DNA of 64,000 bases. Source: Pseudomonadota bacterium. Lineage in GTDB: Bacteria; Pseudomonadota; Gammaproteobacteria; Xanthomonadales; Rhodanobacteraceae. This document shows, piece after piece, positions 1 to 9,160 of the stretch. The position numbers and the translations under genes are program-made. The notes under the pieces were generated by a model. It did not search any database. It saw only the letters and a list, made by a program, of their open reading frames with translations, and was not told the origin of the DNA. Location of the stretch: the NCBI GenBank assembly GCA_018240465.1, contig JAFEFS010000072.1, positions 1 to 64,000 on the forward strand, read 5' to 3'. Position 1 is the first letter of the stretch. Each line of letters opens with the position of its first letter.

Positions 1-374
1 TGGTCGAGGCGGTCGAAGCTGGTGATCGCGACGTCGCCGCCGCGCTTCTGCGCACGCTGCGCGCGCGCGTGATCGACGAGCACGTGGCGCATGATCTGCG
101 CGGACAGGCGGATGAAGTGCGCGCGGTCATTGAGTTCGAGTTCGCGCCGCTCCGCGAGACGCAGGAAAACCTCGTTGACCAGCGCCGTCGGTTGCAGCGT
201 GTGGTCGGAGCGCTCCTGTTGCAACTGGCGCCGTGCCGCGCGATGCAGTTCGTCGTAAACGCGCGGCAGCAGTTTTGCCATCGCCTCGGACTCGCCCGCG
301 GCGTAACGGTGCAGGAGCAAAGTCAACGCCTCGTCGGCTCTTTCATCGTTGCGGGTTGAGGTGGATTCGACCAT
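1..374 (-). CDS. ECF-family RNA polymerase sigma factor, 3' end cut by the window edge
   Basis: Read on the minus strand from ATG at 374-372, the frame is open to the window edge and gives about 124 residues. It resembles the sigma-70 region 2 part of the 'ECF-like' sigma factors. Visible landmarks are YDELHRAARRQL near residue 40, HTLQPTALVNEVFLRL near residue 60 and AHFIRLSAQIMRHVLVDHAR near residue 90, a pattern typical of sigma factors that often sit beside exported or kinase-linked proteins. The region 4 DNA-binding domain lies outside the window. Its targets cannot be inferred from what is visible. The start is the first ATG after the upstream gap and no stronger alternative is apparent. 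Confidence 0.8.
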   Translation of the reverse strand, partial: MVESTSTRNDERADEALTLLLHRYAAGESEAMAKLLPRVYDELHRAARRQLQQERSDHTLQPTALVNEVFLRLAERRELELNDRAHFIRLSAQIMRHVLVDHARAQRAQKRGGDVAITSFDRLD

Positions 375-395
375 CGGTTTCGATGCTTTGTTTGC

Positions 396-420
396 GGCGT
401 GGCGTGGCGTGGCGTGGCGC
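396..420. repeat. GGCGT pentanucleotide tandem repeat upstream of the ECF sigma gene
   Basis: Four exact GGCGT units are followed by a degenerate GGCGC, lying 22 bp upstream of the sigma factor start codon in the 201-bp gap between the two minus-strand genes. Copy-number change here would alter promoter or leader spacing. That is only a possibility, because four units is short. Nothing else in this gap is recognisable. Confidence 0.5.
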
Positions 421-575
421 GGCAAGAGACCGCATCGCGGGACGCGGCGAGTGCCGGCCGAGTATACGGTGTCTTGCACGGGCCGAGCATCTTCCCGGGA
501 CGAACAGCCCGGTACCGTGCGGCACCTCGCCCGGGGAGCGCGTGGCGGATCACGGTTGCGCAGGTATCGACGTGC

Positions 576-1145
576 CTACGGGGCCGGCGGCAGCATGCGT
601 CGCATCACGCCGTCCTTGAGCACGAAATGGTGATAGATCGCCGCAAGCGCATGCAGCGAGGCGACGACGATGATCGCGTGGCCGAGGTATTCGTGCGCCA
701 CGCCCAGCAACTGCCTGGTCGCCTTGTCGAAGATCTGCGGTTCGGGAAACGCGAACAGCCAGAAAAATGCCAATGGCTCCTGTTGCGCGATGCGCCAGCA
801 CACGCCGATTACGGCCTGCGCGACGAGCATGAGGTACAGAGCGTTCTGCACGCCGGAAGCGGCGAGCCGCTGCGCCGCCGTACCGATGCCGGGCAGGTGC
901 GGACGCCGGAACACACGCCAGTACACGCGCAGCGCGAGCACGACGATGAACAGCAAGCCGAACGAGATGTGCAGCGCCTGCAGAAGTTTGCGCGGTGGCG
1001 TTCCGCGCGGCAGTTCGTCCCAGATCAGGGCCGATGAATACAGGAAGATCACGAACAGGACGACGATCCAGTGCAGCGCGATCGTGACCCGGTCGTAGCG
1101 CGCATCGGCCTGTGGCGGCCGTGTCGGTGGAGCTGCGGCGTTCAT
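576..1145 (-). CDS. Cytochrome b561 family protein
   Basis: A 189-residue membrane protein of the prokaryotic cytochrome b561 family, a diheme four-helix electron carrier in the inner membrane that passes electrons between quinol and periplasmic or superoxide acceptors. Candidate heme-ligand histidines sit in hydrophobic segments: IALHWIVVLFVIF near residue 23, LLQALHISFGLLF near 60, GVAHEYLGHAIIVVASLHAL near 150. The start is the ATG preceded by GGAGAGG, although the open frame extends further upstream. It begins 16 bp after the stop of the outer-membrane channel gene, so it is probably the last gene of the metal-efflux operon. A cytochrome b561 in such an operon is uncommon. Confidence 0.85.
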   Translation of the reverse strand: MNAAAPPTRPPQADARYDRVTIALHWIVVLFVIFLYSSALIWDELPRGTPPRKLLQALHISFGLLFIVVLALRVYWRVFRRPHLPGIGTAAQRLAASGVQNALYLMLVAQAVIGVCWRIAQQEPLAFFWLFAFPEPQIFDKATRQLLGVAHEYLGHAIIVVASLHALAAIYHHFVLKDGVMRRMLPPAP

Positions 1146-1161
1146 GGTTTCCTCTCCTCTG

Positions 1162-2439
1162 TCAGGAATGGTCCTGGTGTTCGATTTTGTCTTCAGGATG
1201 CCAGAGTTCGTGGCTGTCGACACGCACACGCAACGCCGCTTCGTGCGCATCGGCACGCGTGCGCAGCTCGGTCAGTGAGGATTCGGCATCGAGCCGCTCG
1301 GCCTGCAGGCGCTCGGCAAGGCCGATTTCGCCCAGTTCGTAGGCGCGATGCTGGCGGGCGAGGCTGGCCGCGTTCGCCGTGCGCGCAGCGTGCGCGGCCT
1401 GCCAGAGTTCGACCGCGACTTGCGCGCGCGTGACGTCGAGTTGTGCGTCGCGGGCGATGTCGCGGCGCATTGCCTCGGTTTCGCTGCGAGCCGCTTCGGC
1501 CGCGGCGGCCTGCGCGCGCGCCTCGGCGCTGCGCCGCGCGCCGCCGAACGGAATGCTGACGACGAGGCCGAGGCCGCGTTCCATGCCATCGCGTTCGGAA
1601 AACGTACGCAGACCCACGGTAGGATCGGGCAGGCGATCGGCATTCGCGCGTCTGGCCAACGCGTCGCGTTCCGATGCGATCTCCTCGGCCGCGCGGATTT
1701 CGTGGCTGCGCGAAACGATGCGGTCGATCCAGCTCTGCGGGGTGTCTTCGAGCGGCGCCGGCTTGGGCAGCGAGGGCGCGCGTTCGGGCAGCGGAACTTG
1801 CGGAAAGTTCGCGCGAAGCGCGAGGCGCTGCGCCTGCAGCTCCGCGTCGGCCTGGCGCAGGTCCGCCTGGGCGATGGCCAGCGCGGCGGCGATCTGGTCG
1901 AGTTCGCGCCGCGCGGCATCGCCAAGCTGCAGACGGCGCGTGATCGTGTCGCGTTCGCGCGCGAGTGAATCGTGCCGCGCGCGTGCCGCCGCGGCGGCCG
2001 CGTCCGCGCGCAGCCAGCCCATCCACGACGCGAGCAGCAAGCGCGCGGCCTGGTGCTCGGCATCGCCCTGACGCAACTCGGCGGCGGCGACGCCGTGCGC
2101 GCCGGCCTCGCGATCGAGCGCGGCCTTGCCCGGCAGGCGGATCGCCCGCGTGAGCTGCACTTCCCATTCGCCATAGCGCGCCTTGCCGTTGACCGTCGGC
2201 GCGTCGCTGACGCTGCGGCGCAGCGGCATCAGCATGAGCTGGGTGTCGTGAGGCCCCGCGGCCAGCGCGCGCGCGTTTTCCCGCGCCGCGACGACGTATG
2301 AGTCGGCTGCACGCACCTCGGCATAGGCGCCGATCGCGGCATGCGCGCGGTCGGCCGGCGGCAGGAAGTCCTGCGCTCGTGCGGGCAGCGTCGCCGCGAC
2401 GATCGCAGTACAGGCCAGCCTGGAAAGACAATGAATCAC
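1162..2439 (-). CDS. Outer-membrane efflux channel of the TolC/CzcC family
   Basis: A 425-residue protein with an N-terminal signal peptide (SRLACTAIVAATLPARAQ, cleavage after ARAQ) followed by two alpha-rich halves, as in outer-membrane factors that form a trimeric channel for RND pumps. The charged coiled-coil character is clear in the middle, with repeated Ala/Arg/Glu stretches. GTG at 2439 is chosen as start because GGGAGG lies 5 nt upstream and the signal peptide follows directly. It overlaps the stop of the DUF3240 gene by 4 bp, so translation is probably coupled. Context makes it the third component of the adaptor-pump-channel complex encoded here. Confidence 0.85.
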   Translation of the reverse strand: MIHCLSRLACTAIVAATLPARAQDFLPPADRAHAAIGAYAEVRAADSYVVAARENARALAAGPHDTQLMLMPLRRSVSDAPTVNGKARYGEWEVQLTRAIRLPGKAALDREAGAHGVAAAELRQGDAEHQAARLLLASWMGWLRADAAAAAARARHDSLARERDTITRRLQLGDAARRELDQIAAALAIAQADLRQADAELQAQRLALRANFPQVPLPERAPSLPKPAPLEDTPQSWIDRIVSRSHEIRAAEEIASERDALARRANADRLPDPTVGLRTFSERDGMERGLGLVVSIPFGGARRSAEARAQAAAAEAARSETEAMRRDIARDAQLDVTRAQVAVELWQAAHAARTANAASLARQHRAYELGEIGLAERLQAERLDAESSLTELRTRADAHEAALRVRVDSHELWHPEDKIEHQDHS

Positions 2440-2744
2440 CGCAACCTCCCGAACGATTCGACCGGCTCGGTCCACCACACGACTTCGCCCGAGTACACGC
2501 GCGAACGCAGGAAAGCGACGAGATCGACGGCAGCGTCCTGTGTCAGCACCATCCACAGGACGCGCCGGTCGACGCGGCCACGCACGCGCTCTTCGACCGA
2601 GGCGTGGGCGAAATCGCCGCTGTGGCCCTCGGCCTTGAACAGGGTGAAGCCGGGCAATGGCGGCTCGTGCTCGATCAGCGCCGCCGTCACCGCTTCTTCG
2701 AGCGAGGCGGCGAACACGAGATTGAGACGACGCAGCACGGTCAT
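2436..2744 (-). CDS. DUF3240 family protein in a metal efflux operon
   Basis: A 102-residue soluble protein matching the small DUF3240 family (predicted PII/ACT-like fold), repeatedly found next to heavy-metal RND pumps. The C-terminal part, VYSGEVVWWTEPVESFGRLR, is typical. It has no signal peptide or membrane segment, so it should act in the cytoplasm, perhaps as a metal or nucleotide sensor that tunes the pump; its function is not established. The gene overlaps the pump stop by 4 bp at its start and the channel start by 4 bp at its end, placing it translationally between CzcA-like and CzcC-like genes. Confidence 0.8.
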   Translation of the reverse strand: MTVLRRLNLVFAASLEEAVTAALIEHEPPLPGFTLFKAEGHSGDFAHASVEERVRGRVDRRVLWMVLTQDAAVDLVAFLRSRVYSGEVVWWTEPVESFGRLR

Positions 2745-5700
2745 GACACGGTCCTCGACGCGCCGAAGCGGCGATACAGCAGAGGCAGCAGCAGCAGGGT
2801 GAGTGCGGTCGAGGTGACCAGGCCGCCGATGACGACGATCGCCAGCGGGCGCTGTATTTCCGAGCCCGGTCCGCTCGCGAACAGCAGCGGGATCAGACCC
2901 AGCGCGGTGATGCTCGCCGTCATCAATACCGGACGCAGGCGACGGCGTGCGCCTTCGCGGACGATTTCCTCGACATCGCGGCCTTGCGCGCGGAGTTGGT
3001 TGAAACAGTCGATCAAAACCAGACCGTTGAGCACGGCAATGCCGAGCAGGGCGATGAAGCCGACCGACGCGGGCACCGACAGGTATTGGCCGGTCAACTC
3101 CAGCCCGAGCAGGCCGCCGACGAGCGCGAACGGCACGTTGCCGAGGATCAGCAGCGCCTGGCGAACCGAACCGAATGTCGTGAACAGCACGAGGAAGATC
3201 AGGCCGAGCGCGACCGGCACGACGAGGCCGAGCCGCGCCGCCGCACGCTGCTGATTCTCGAACTGGCCGCCCCAGACGATGCGATAGCCGGCGGGCAACG
3301 GCACGTCGCGCGCGACCGCTGCCCGGGCCTCGTCGACGAAACCGACGAGGTCGCGGCCGGCGACGCCGCTCTGGATCAGCACGAAGCGCGAGCCGTTCTC
3401 GTGATTGACCCGCACCGGGCCCGCGGCCGGCGTCAATCCGGCGAGCATGTCGAGCGGCAGCGCATCGCCTTCTGCATTCGCCAGCGGCAAGCGTGCGAAG
3501 CTGTCGGCGTCGCCGCGCAGCGAGGCGTCGCCGCGGATCAGGATCGGGATGCGCCGATCGGGCAGGATTACCTGGCCGGCAGGCAGGCCTTCGAGCTGTG
3601 CGCGCAGTTCGTCCTGGATCGTGGCCACGTCGAAACCGGAACGGCCGGCCATTTGTGCGTCGATCGCCACTCGCAGGAACTGCACGCCTTCGCCGGTCTG
3701 CGCGATCACATCCTGCGCGCCGTGCAGTTTGCCGATCACGCCGGCGACGCGCGTGCCGAGATCGGCGAGCGTGGCGAGGTCCGGGCCGAAGATCTTGATC
3801 GCGACGTCGCCGCGGCTGCCGGTCAGCATTTCCGCTACGCGCATCTCGATCGGTTGGGTGAATCCGACTTCGAGCCCCGGAAAACCGTCGGCGACCTTGC
3901 GCAGTTCACCCGCGAGCCATTCCTTGTCGGACACGCGCCATTTCGATTTCGGCTTGAGCTGCAGGAACAGGTCGGTTTCGTTGAGGCCCATCGGGTCCAG
4001 GCCGAGCTCGTCCGCGCCGAGGCGCGCGATTGCGTGCTCGACTTCGGGAACCATGGCGAGTACTTCGCGCTGCAGGGCGAGGTCGAGATCGCGCGAACGC
4101 GCGAGGCTGATCGACGGCAGCTTCACTACCTGCATGAGCAGGTCGCCTTCGTCCATCGTCGGCATGAACGTCTTGCCGGTACCGAGATACGCGCCGATGC
4201 CGAGCACGAGCGCGGCGCCGGCGCCGGCATAGGCTATCTTCGGTCGGCGCAGCGCGGCGTCGAGCAGCGGTGGATAGAGACGATCGATCTGGCGCATCAG
4301 CCACGGCTCGGCGTACGTTTTTTCCCGGAGCAGTGCGGACGACAGCACCGGCACGAAGGTCAGCGACAGCAGCAGCGATCCGGCGAGTGCGAACACGATC
4401 GTCAGCGCCACCGGCGCGAACAGGCGGCCTTCGAGGCCTTGCAACGTGAGCAGCGGCAGGAACACAAGGCAGATGATGAGGACGCCCGAGGCGACCGGCA
4501 CGGCGACTTCGCGCACCGCGGCGTAGATGCGGTGCAGGCGAGGCAGACTGGCGCCTGCGGCGCGTGGGTCGAGCCTGCTCACCGTGTTCTCGACGACGAC
4601 GACGGCGGCATCGACGAGCATGCCGACTGCGATCGCGAGACCACCGAGGCTCATCAGGTTTGCGCTCATGCCGCTGACGCGCATCATCAGGAAGGTGAAC
4701 AGCGCGGACAACGGCAGGATCAGCGATACGACCACGGCCGCACGCACTTCGCCGAGGAACGCGAACAGCAACAGCACGACGAGCATGGACGCCTCGATCA
4801 TTGCGCGCGTCACCGTGCCGACCGCACGATCGATCAGCGCGCTGCGATCGTAGAACGTTTCGATCGTCACGCCGGGGGGCAGGCTCGTGCGCAGTTCGGC
4901 GAGGCGCTCGCGTACCGCGGCGACGAGGCGCCCGGCATCGGCTCCGCGCAAGGCGACGACGATACCCTCGACCGCTTCCGCCCTGCCGTCGCGCGTGACC
5001 GCACCGTAGCGCGTCAATGCATCGATACGCACTTCGGCGACATCGCGCACATGCAGCACCTTGCCGTCGTGTTTCGAAAGGACGATTTCACCGAGATCCT
5101 CCGGCGTCTTCACCGCGCCCTCGGCGCGCACGATCAGCGCGACCTCGCCGGCGTCGAGCCGGCCCGAGCCGTCGTTGCGGTTGTTGCGTTCGATCGCATC
5201 GGCCAGCGCGCGGAAGCTGAGTCCCGCCGCAGACAGCTTGCCGCGGTCGGGAATCACGGCAAAGCTCTTCGCCTCGCCACCTAGTGCGTTGACATCGGCC
5301 ACGCCGGGAATCGTGCGCAGCGCCGGGCGCAGCGTCCAGTCGAGCAGCGCGCGGCGCTCGGCGAGGCTCAGGCCGCCGCCCTCGATCGTGAACATCAGCA
5401 TGTCCGACAGCGGCGTCGAGATCGGCGCGAGGCCGCCCGAGATGCCGTCCGGCAGGTTGGGCTGCACGCCCGCATAGCGTTCGGCGACCTGCTGGCGCGC
5501 CCAGTAGATGTCGGTGCCCTCGCTGAAGTCGATCGTGATGTCGGCGATCGCGTACTTGGCGACCGAACGCAGCACGGCCGCGTTCGGCAAGCCGAGCAGT
5601 TCCATTTCGATCGGCGCGACGACGCGCGATTCGACTTCCTCGGGCGTCATGCCCGGCGCTTTGAGGATCAGCTTGACCTGGGTCGGCGCGATGTCGGGAT

Positions 5701-5815
5701 AGGCATCGATCGGCAGCGAACGCCAGGCGATCGCGCCGGCGATTGCGAGCGCGATCGTGCCGACGACGACGAGCAGGCGTTGGCTCAGCGCGAATTGGAC
5801 GAGGCGACTCAGCAT
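2741..5815 (-). CDS. Heavy-metal efflux RND transporter, CusA/CzcA family
   Basis: A 1024-residue inner-membrane pump of the heavy-metal efflux RND family, with 12 predicted membrane segments and two large periplasmic loops. It starts with the conserved LVQFALSQRLLVVVGTIALA helix, followed by DAYPDIAPTQVKL. The proton-relay segment GLAIAVGMLVDAAVVVVEN near residue 400 has the Ala-x-Gly-x-x-VDAA form, closer to monovalent-ion (Cu/Ag) pumps than to the DFG...DGA form of Co/Zn/Cd pumps. That substrate hint is an inference. No extra Met-rich sensor is obvious. It lies 7 bp after the adaptor gene and overlaps DUF3240 by 4 bp. Confidence 0.93.
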   Translation of the reverse strand: MLSRLVQFALSQRLLVVVGTIALAIAGAIAWRSLPIDAYPDIAPTQVKLILKAPGMTPEEVESRVVAPIEMELLGLPNAAVLRSVAKYAIADITIDFSEGTDIYWARQQVAERYAGVQPNLPDGISGGLAPISTPLSDMLMFTIEGGGLSLAERRALLDWTLRPALRTIPGVADVNALGGEAKSFAVIPDRGKLSAAGLSFRALADAIERNNRNDGSGRLDAGEVALIVRAEGAVKTPEDLGEIVLSKHDGKVLHVRDVAEVRIDALTRYGAVTRDGRAEAVEGIVVALRGADAGRLVAAVRERLAELRTSLPPGVTIETFYDRSALIDRAVGTVTRAMIEASMLVVLLLFAFLGEVRAAVVVSLILPLSALFTFLMMRVSGMSANLMSLGGLAIAVGMLVDAAVVVVENTVSRLDPRAAGASLPRLHRIYAAVREVAVPVASGVLIICLVFLPLLTLQGLEGRLFAPVALTIVFALAGSLLLSLTFVPVLSSALLREKTYAEPWLMRQIDRLYPPLLDAALRRPKIAYAGAGAALVLGIGAYLGTGKTFMPTMDEGDLLMQVVKLPSISLARSRDLDLALQREVLAMVPEVEHAIARLGADELGLDPMGLNETDLFLQLKPKSKWRVSDKEWLAGELRKVADGFPGLEVGFTQPIEMRVAEMLTGSRGDVAIKIFGPDLATLADLGTRVAGVIGKLHGAQDVIAQTGEGVQFLRVAIDAQMAGRSGFDVATIQDELRAQLEGLPAGQVILPDRRIPILIRGDASLRGDADSFARLPLANAEGDALPLDMLAGLTPAAGPVRVNHENGSRFVLIQSGVAGRDLVGFVDEARAAVARDVPLPAGYRIVWGGQFENQQRAAARLGLVVPVALGLIFLVLFTTFGSVRQALLILGNVPFALVGGLLGLELTGQYLSVPASVGFIALLGIAVLNGLVLIDCFNQLRAQGRDVEEIVREGARRRLRPVLMTASITALGLIPLLFASGPGSEIQRPLAIVVIGGLVTSTALTLLLLPLLYRRFGASRTVS

Positions 5816-5822
5816 GATCGCC

Positions 5823-6905
5823 TCACTGATCGTGCAGAGATTTCAGCGTGCTCGCGCCGCTGGTGACGATCGCATCGCCCGGCTTGAGCGCGCCGCGCAC
5901 GATTGCGTTCCGCGCGTCCGCGCCGAGACGCTCAACCCGCACGCCGGCGTAGCGTTGGCCGTTGGCGACGAAGACCAGGGTGTGCTCGCCGTCGGGAACG
6001 AGTGCGGCGAGCGGAACGCGCACGCTGCCCGGTGGCGCCGGCAGTTCGAGCCGCGCGCTCGTGCGCTGCCCGATCAGCCAATGTTGTGACGCCGGCAGAC
6101 GCGCGCGCAGACGTACGCTCTGGCTACCGCTTTCGGTGGCCGCGGCGACGGCGACGAGACCGGCGCGTGCGCCGTCGGCCATGATCACGGTCAGACCCGG
6201 CGTGTACGCGGCGCGGTGTGCGACCGGCGCCTGCAGCACGACGTCGACGGCGTCGTCCGCAGCGAGCAGGAAGGCGGGCTCGAACGCAGCGACGACCTGA
6301 CCCGGCGCGATGCTCCGGCGCACCACGCGGCCGACGACCGGCGCGCGCAGTTCGTACTCGCCGGCAGCGGCATGCGCGGGCAGCGCAACCTGGGCGAGCG
6401 CGCCACGCGCCTGGGCCAGGCGGGCCTGCGCATCGCGCGCCCGCGCCCGCGCCTCGTCGGCGCGCGCACGCGAGATGATGCCCTCGGCGAGCAGCGTGTC
6501 GTCGCGCTCGGCCTGGCCGTGTGCGAGCGTCGCATCGCTGCTGCTGCGTGCGAGGTCGGCTTGCGCTGCGAGGAAATCGCGGCTCTGCACGCGCGCGAGC
6601 GGCGCGCCGGCGGCGACGCTCGCGCCTTCGTCGACGGCAACACTTGCGACGACGCCGGCGAACGGCGCGCTGATCGTACGCGCGGATTCCAGCGGCGTGG
6701 CGATTTCGGCAGGCAGGTGATCCAGTGGAATGTGCTCCGCGACGGCGGCCGGCTCGGTGCGAAGGCCGAGGCGTTGCGCCTCGGCGGCATCGAGTTCGAT
6801 GTCGGCGGCCTGCGCCGCCAGCGCGCCGACGACCAGGCAGGCGAACGTCGATGCGCGGCAGGCAAGGGAGAAACGGGGCATGGGTACACCATCGGCAGGA
6901 TTCAC
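5823..6905 (-). CDS. Efflux RND periplasmic adaptor subunit (membrane fusion protein)
   Basis: A 360-residue exported protein. A signal peptide (CRASTFACLVVGALAAQAAD) precedes a barrel-sandwich/lipoyl half (ISAPFAGVVASVAVDEGASV, near residue 90), an Ala/Arg-rich alpha-hairpin (residues about 120-170), the second lipoyl half (YELRAPVVGRVVRR) and a beta-barrel. It should bridge the RND pump and the outer-membrane channel in the periplasm. The frame opens at a GTG at 6905. An in-frame ATG at 6881 places the signal peptide closer to the N-terminus and is equally plausible, since neither has a strong ribosome binding site. It lacks the long His/Met-rich N-terminal metal-binding extension of some CusB/CzcB proteins. 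Confidence 0.88.
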   Translation of the reverse strand: MNPADGVPMPRFSLACRASTFACLVVGALAAQAADIELDAAEAQRLGLRTEPAAVAEHIPLDHLPAEIATPLESARTISAPFAGVVASVAVDEGASVAAGAPLARVQSRDFLAAQADLARSSSDATLAHGQAERDDTLLAEGIISRARADEARARARDAQARLAQARGALAQVALPAHAAAGEYELRAPVVGRVVRRSIAPGQVVAAFEPAFLLAADDAVDVVLQAPVAHRAAYTPGLTVIMADGARAGLVAVAAATESGSQSVRLRARLPASQHWLIGQRTSARLELPAPPGSVRVPLAALVPDGEHTLVFVANGQRYAGVRVERLGADARNAIVRGALKPGDAIVTSGASTLKSLHDQ

Positions 6906-6956
6906 GATGGCGACGATGCCGCGGTCAGCTTTGGTGAAGCTGTGGGCGACGCGGTT

Positions 6957-8372
6957 TCAGAGCGGTTTCAACGCCAGCAGCCGCGCGTGGAAAGTTTCGC
7001 GTTCGAGAGTGAAATGCAGTTCGAGCCCGAGATTGCGTGCCAGTGCGAGCGCCAGCGCGAGGCCGAGGCCGGCATGCGCCGCGGTGCCGCCGGAAGGCGA
7101 TTTGCGCCAGAAGCGCTGGCCGACGTGGCCCAGATCTTCCGCGGAGAGATTCGGGGCCGGATTGGCGACGTGCAGCGTGATGGCACCGTCGTTCCGCGCC
7201 TCGACGCCGATGTCGACGCGGCTGCCCGCCGGTGCGTATTCGATCGCGTTGCGCAGCAGGTTGGAGACGATGCGTTCGAGCGAGCCGACGTCGGAGCGTA
7301 TCCACAGGTTCGGCGGACATGCGCACTCGAAACGGATGTCGCGTTCGCGGGCGTAGGTGCCGAGCGCATCGAGCAGGCTCTCGAGCAGCGCCGACAAGTC
7401 GAGTGGGTCGAACGCGGGGTGGGCGAGTCCGGCTTCGTGGCGCGCGAGCATGAGCAGTGCGTCGATCGCGCGCTGCATGCGCTCGACCGCGCCGATCGAC
7501 GCGGCGAAGGCGGCGCGGGTTCCCTCGCTGTCGCCGGGGGTGCGTACGGCGGTTTCGATCGACGTGCGGATCTCGGTCAGCGGCGTGCGCAGTTCGTGGG
7601 CGACGTCGCGGGAAAAGCGCCGCTCACGTTCGATCGTTGCGTAGAGTTTGTCGAACGCGGTGCCCAGCGCACGCGCGAACGGTGCGAGTTCGCGCGGCAA
7701 CGGCTCGGCGGCGATCCGCGCGGGAGGCTGCGTGTCGTCGAGCGTCGCGATGCGTTCGCCGAAGCGCAGCAGCGGCGTCAGGCCACGGCGCACGGCAAGC
7801 AGGGCGATCAGAACGGCGAGGGCGAGGGCGAGTGCAATGCCGCCCATCAGCGTGTAGTGGATGCGTCGTTCGAGCCGGTCGTGCGGTTCGCGCTCGGTCG
7901 CAACGACGAGCATTCTGCGGTCGCCGCCGGCCGTGCGCGACTCGAGCATCGTCGCCACGGCGCGGCCGCCGTGGCCATCGGGAAGGGTCATGTCGAAGTA
8001 CAGCGGCGTGCCTTCGGCGGGCGTCTGCGGCGGGCGCGCGAGCGGGCGATCAGCGCTCGACGGCGAGCGCGAGCGGCTGGTTCCGTCGGCATTCCAGACT
8101 TCAAAGAAGTCGGTGTGGCCGGGAACTTCGTATTCCGGCAACAGGCGGCCCAGCTCGCCGAGTTCGGCGGGCCCCGGGTGGGTGTCGAGAAACGCCGAGA
8201 TCGTGTGCGTGCGTTCGAGCAAAGCGCTATCCATGCGCGCGTAGAGCTCGTTGTCGACGAGGCGGTCGAGCACGAGAAACAGCAGCACGAGGATGAGGCC
8301 GAGCGCGACCGACAGCTCGATCACGAGCCGGCGTTGCAGCGAAGGTGCCCGCGAGGGTTCAGGCGACGACAT
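6957..8372 (-). CDS. Two-component sensor histidine kinase of the heavy-metal (CusS-like) type
   Basis: A 471-residue membrane sensor with TM1 at residues about 15-37, a periplasmic domain of about 135 residues, TM2 at about 172-195, a HAMP linker, and the phosphoacceptor box FSRDVAHELRTPLTEIR with His259. The N box NLLRNAIEYAP and a glycine-rich ATP lid ending in GLGLALALALARNLG follow. It overlaps the response regulator gene by 14 bp, so the two are translated together. The downstream neighbours make a metal stimulus likely, probably sensed in the periplasm. Confidence 0.9.
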   Translation of the reverse strand: MSSPEPSRAPSLQRRLVIELSVALGLILVLLFLVLDRLVDNELYARMDSALLERTHTISAFLDTHPGPAELGELGRLLPEYEVPGHTDFFEVWNADGTSRSRSPSSADRPLARPPQTPAEGTPLYFDMTLPDGHGGRAVATMLESRTAGGDRRMLVVATEREPHDRLERRIHYTLMGGIALALALAVLIALLAVRRGLTPLLRFGERIATLDDTQPPARIAAEPLPRELAPFARALGTAFDKLYATIERERRFSRDVAHELRTPLTEIRTSIETAVRTPGDSEGTRAAFAASIGAVERMQRAIDALLMLARHEAGLAHPAFDPLDLSALLESLLDALGTYARERDIRFECACPPNLWIRSDVGSLERIVSNLLRNAIEYAPAGSRVDIGVEARNDGAITLHVANPAPNLSAEDLGHVGQRFWRKSPSGGTAAHAGLGLALALALARNLGLELHFTLERETFHARLLALKPL

Positions 8373-9024
8373 AACCGAAGCCGCGCCGTGTTTCGATCAA
8401 ACCGCCTGCGCCGCATTGCGCGAGCTTGGCGCGCAGCGTGCTGACGATGACTTCGACGGCCTTGTCCGAGGTTTCGCTCGCGCCGTCGTAGAGGCGCTCG
8501 AAGATTTGTGTGCGCGACAGCACGCGGCCGCGCTCGCGCAACAGCAGTTCGAGCAGGGCGAATTCCTTCGGCGTCAGCTCGAGCTGTGCGTTGCCGCAGC
8601 GCACGCCGCGCGTGCGCGGGTCGAGTTCGATGCCGTTGTGGCGCAAGGTCGGTTCGGCCTGGTCGAGCGGGCGCCGACGCAGCGCGCGCAGGCGTGCGAG
8701 CAGTTCGTCGAAAGCAAACGGCTTGACCAGATAGTCGTCGGCGCCGGCGTCGAGTGCGGTCACGCGGTCGGCGACCTGGTCGCGCGCCGAGAGCACGAGC
8801 ACGCGCGCGGCATCGTTGCGTGTGCGCAGATTGCGCAGCACGGTGAGGCCATCGATTTGCGGCAGCATGAGGTCGAGCACGACGAGGTCGTAGTCGAAGC
8901 TGCCGAGATACGCGAGTGCGCACTCGCCATCGGGCGCGTGGTCGCAGGCGTAGCCCTCCGCGCCGAGGCCGCGCATCAGGGCCTGCGCCAACGGCAGCGA
9001 ATCCTCGACGATCAATACCCGCAT
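8359..9024 (-). CDS. Response regulator transcription factor, OmpR/PhoB family
   Basis: A 221-residue regulator. An N-terminal receiver domain (RVLIVEDSLPLA, phosphoacceptor Asp51 in VVLDLMLP, Lys in YLVKPF) is joined to a C-terminal winged helix (LELTPKEFALLELLL and VEVIVSTLRAKL...GFGYVVA). It is the cognate partner of the overlapping kinase and probably activates the efflux operon downstream. ATG 9024 is chosen because the receiver domain begins there. The frame stays open upstream to 9180, but that extension does not resemble the family. Confidence 0.92.
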   Translation of the reverse strand: MRVLIVEDSLPLAQALMRGLGAEGYACDHAPDGECALAYLGSFDYDLVVLDLMLPQIDGLTVLRNLRTRNDAARVLVLSARDQVADRVTALDAGADDYLVKPFAFDELLARLRALRRRPLDQAEPTLRHNGIELDPRTRGVRCGNAQLELTPKEFALLELLLRERGRVLSRTQIFERLYDGASETSDKAVEVIVSTLRAKLAQCGAGGLIETRRGFGYVVA

Positions 9025-9160
9025 CTGCGGTTTTCCCGTGGCCTCGTTTCTTCGCTGCGCCGAAGTGCAATCCGGCGGGCGCGGCGCAAAGCATGGTCCG
9101 CCGAGCTTTGGTCTTGCTGTGGAGCGGGCTTGCGGTCGCGGCAATCGTTGCGATGGGTTC

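Noticed and set aside
2984..5284. Long open frame of 766 codons on the plus strand opposite the RND pump gene
   Set aside because: High GC content leaves antisense frames open; the protein is low-complexity, Arg/His/Glu-rich and matches no fold, while the minus-strand gene has clear RND motifs.
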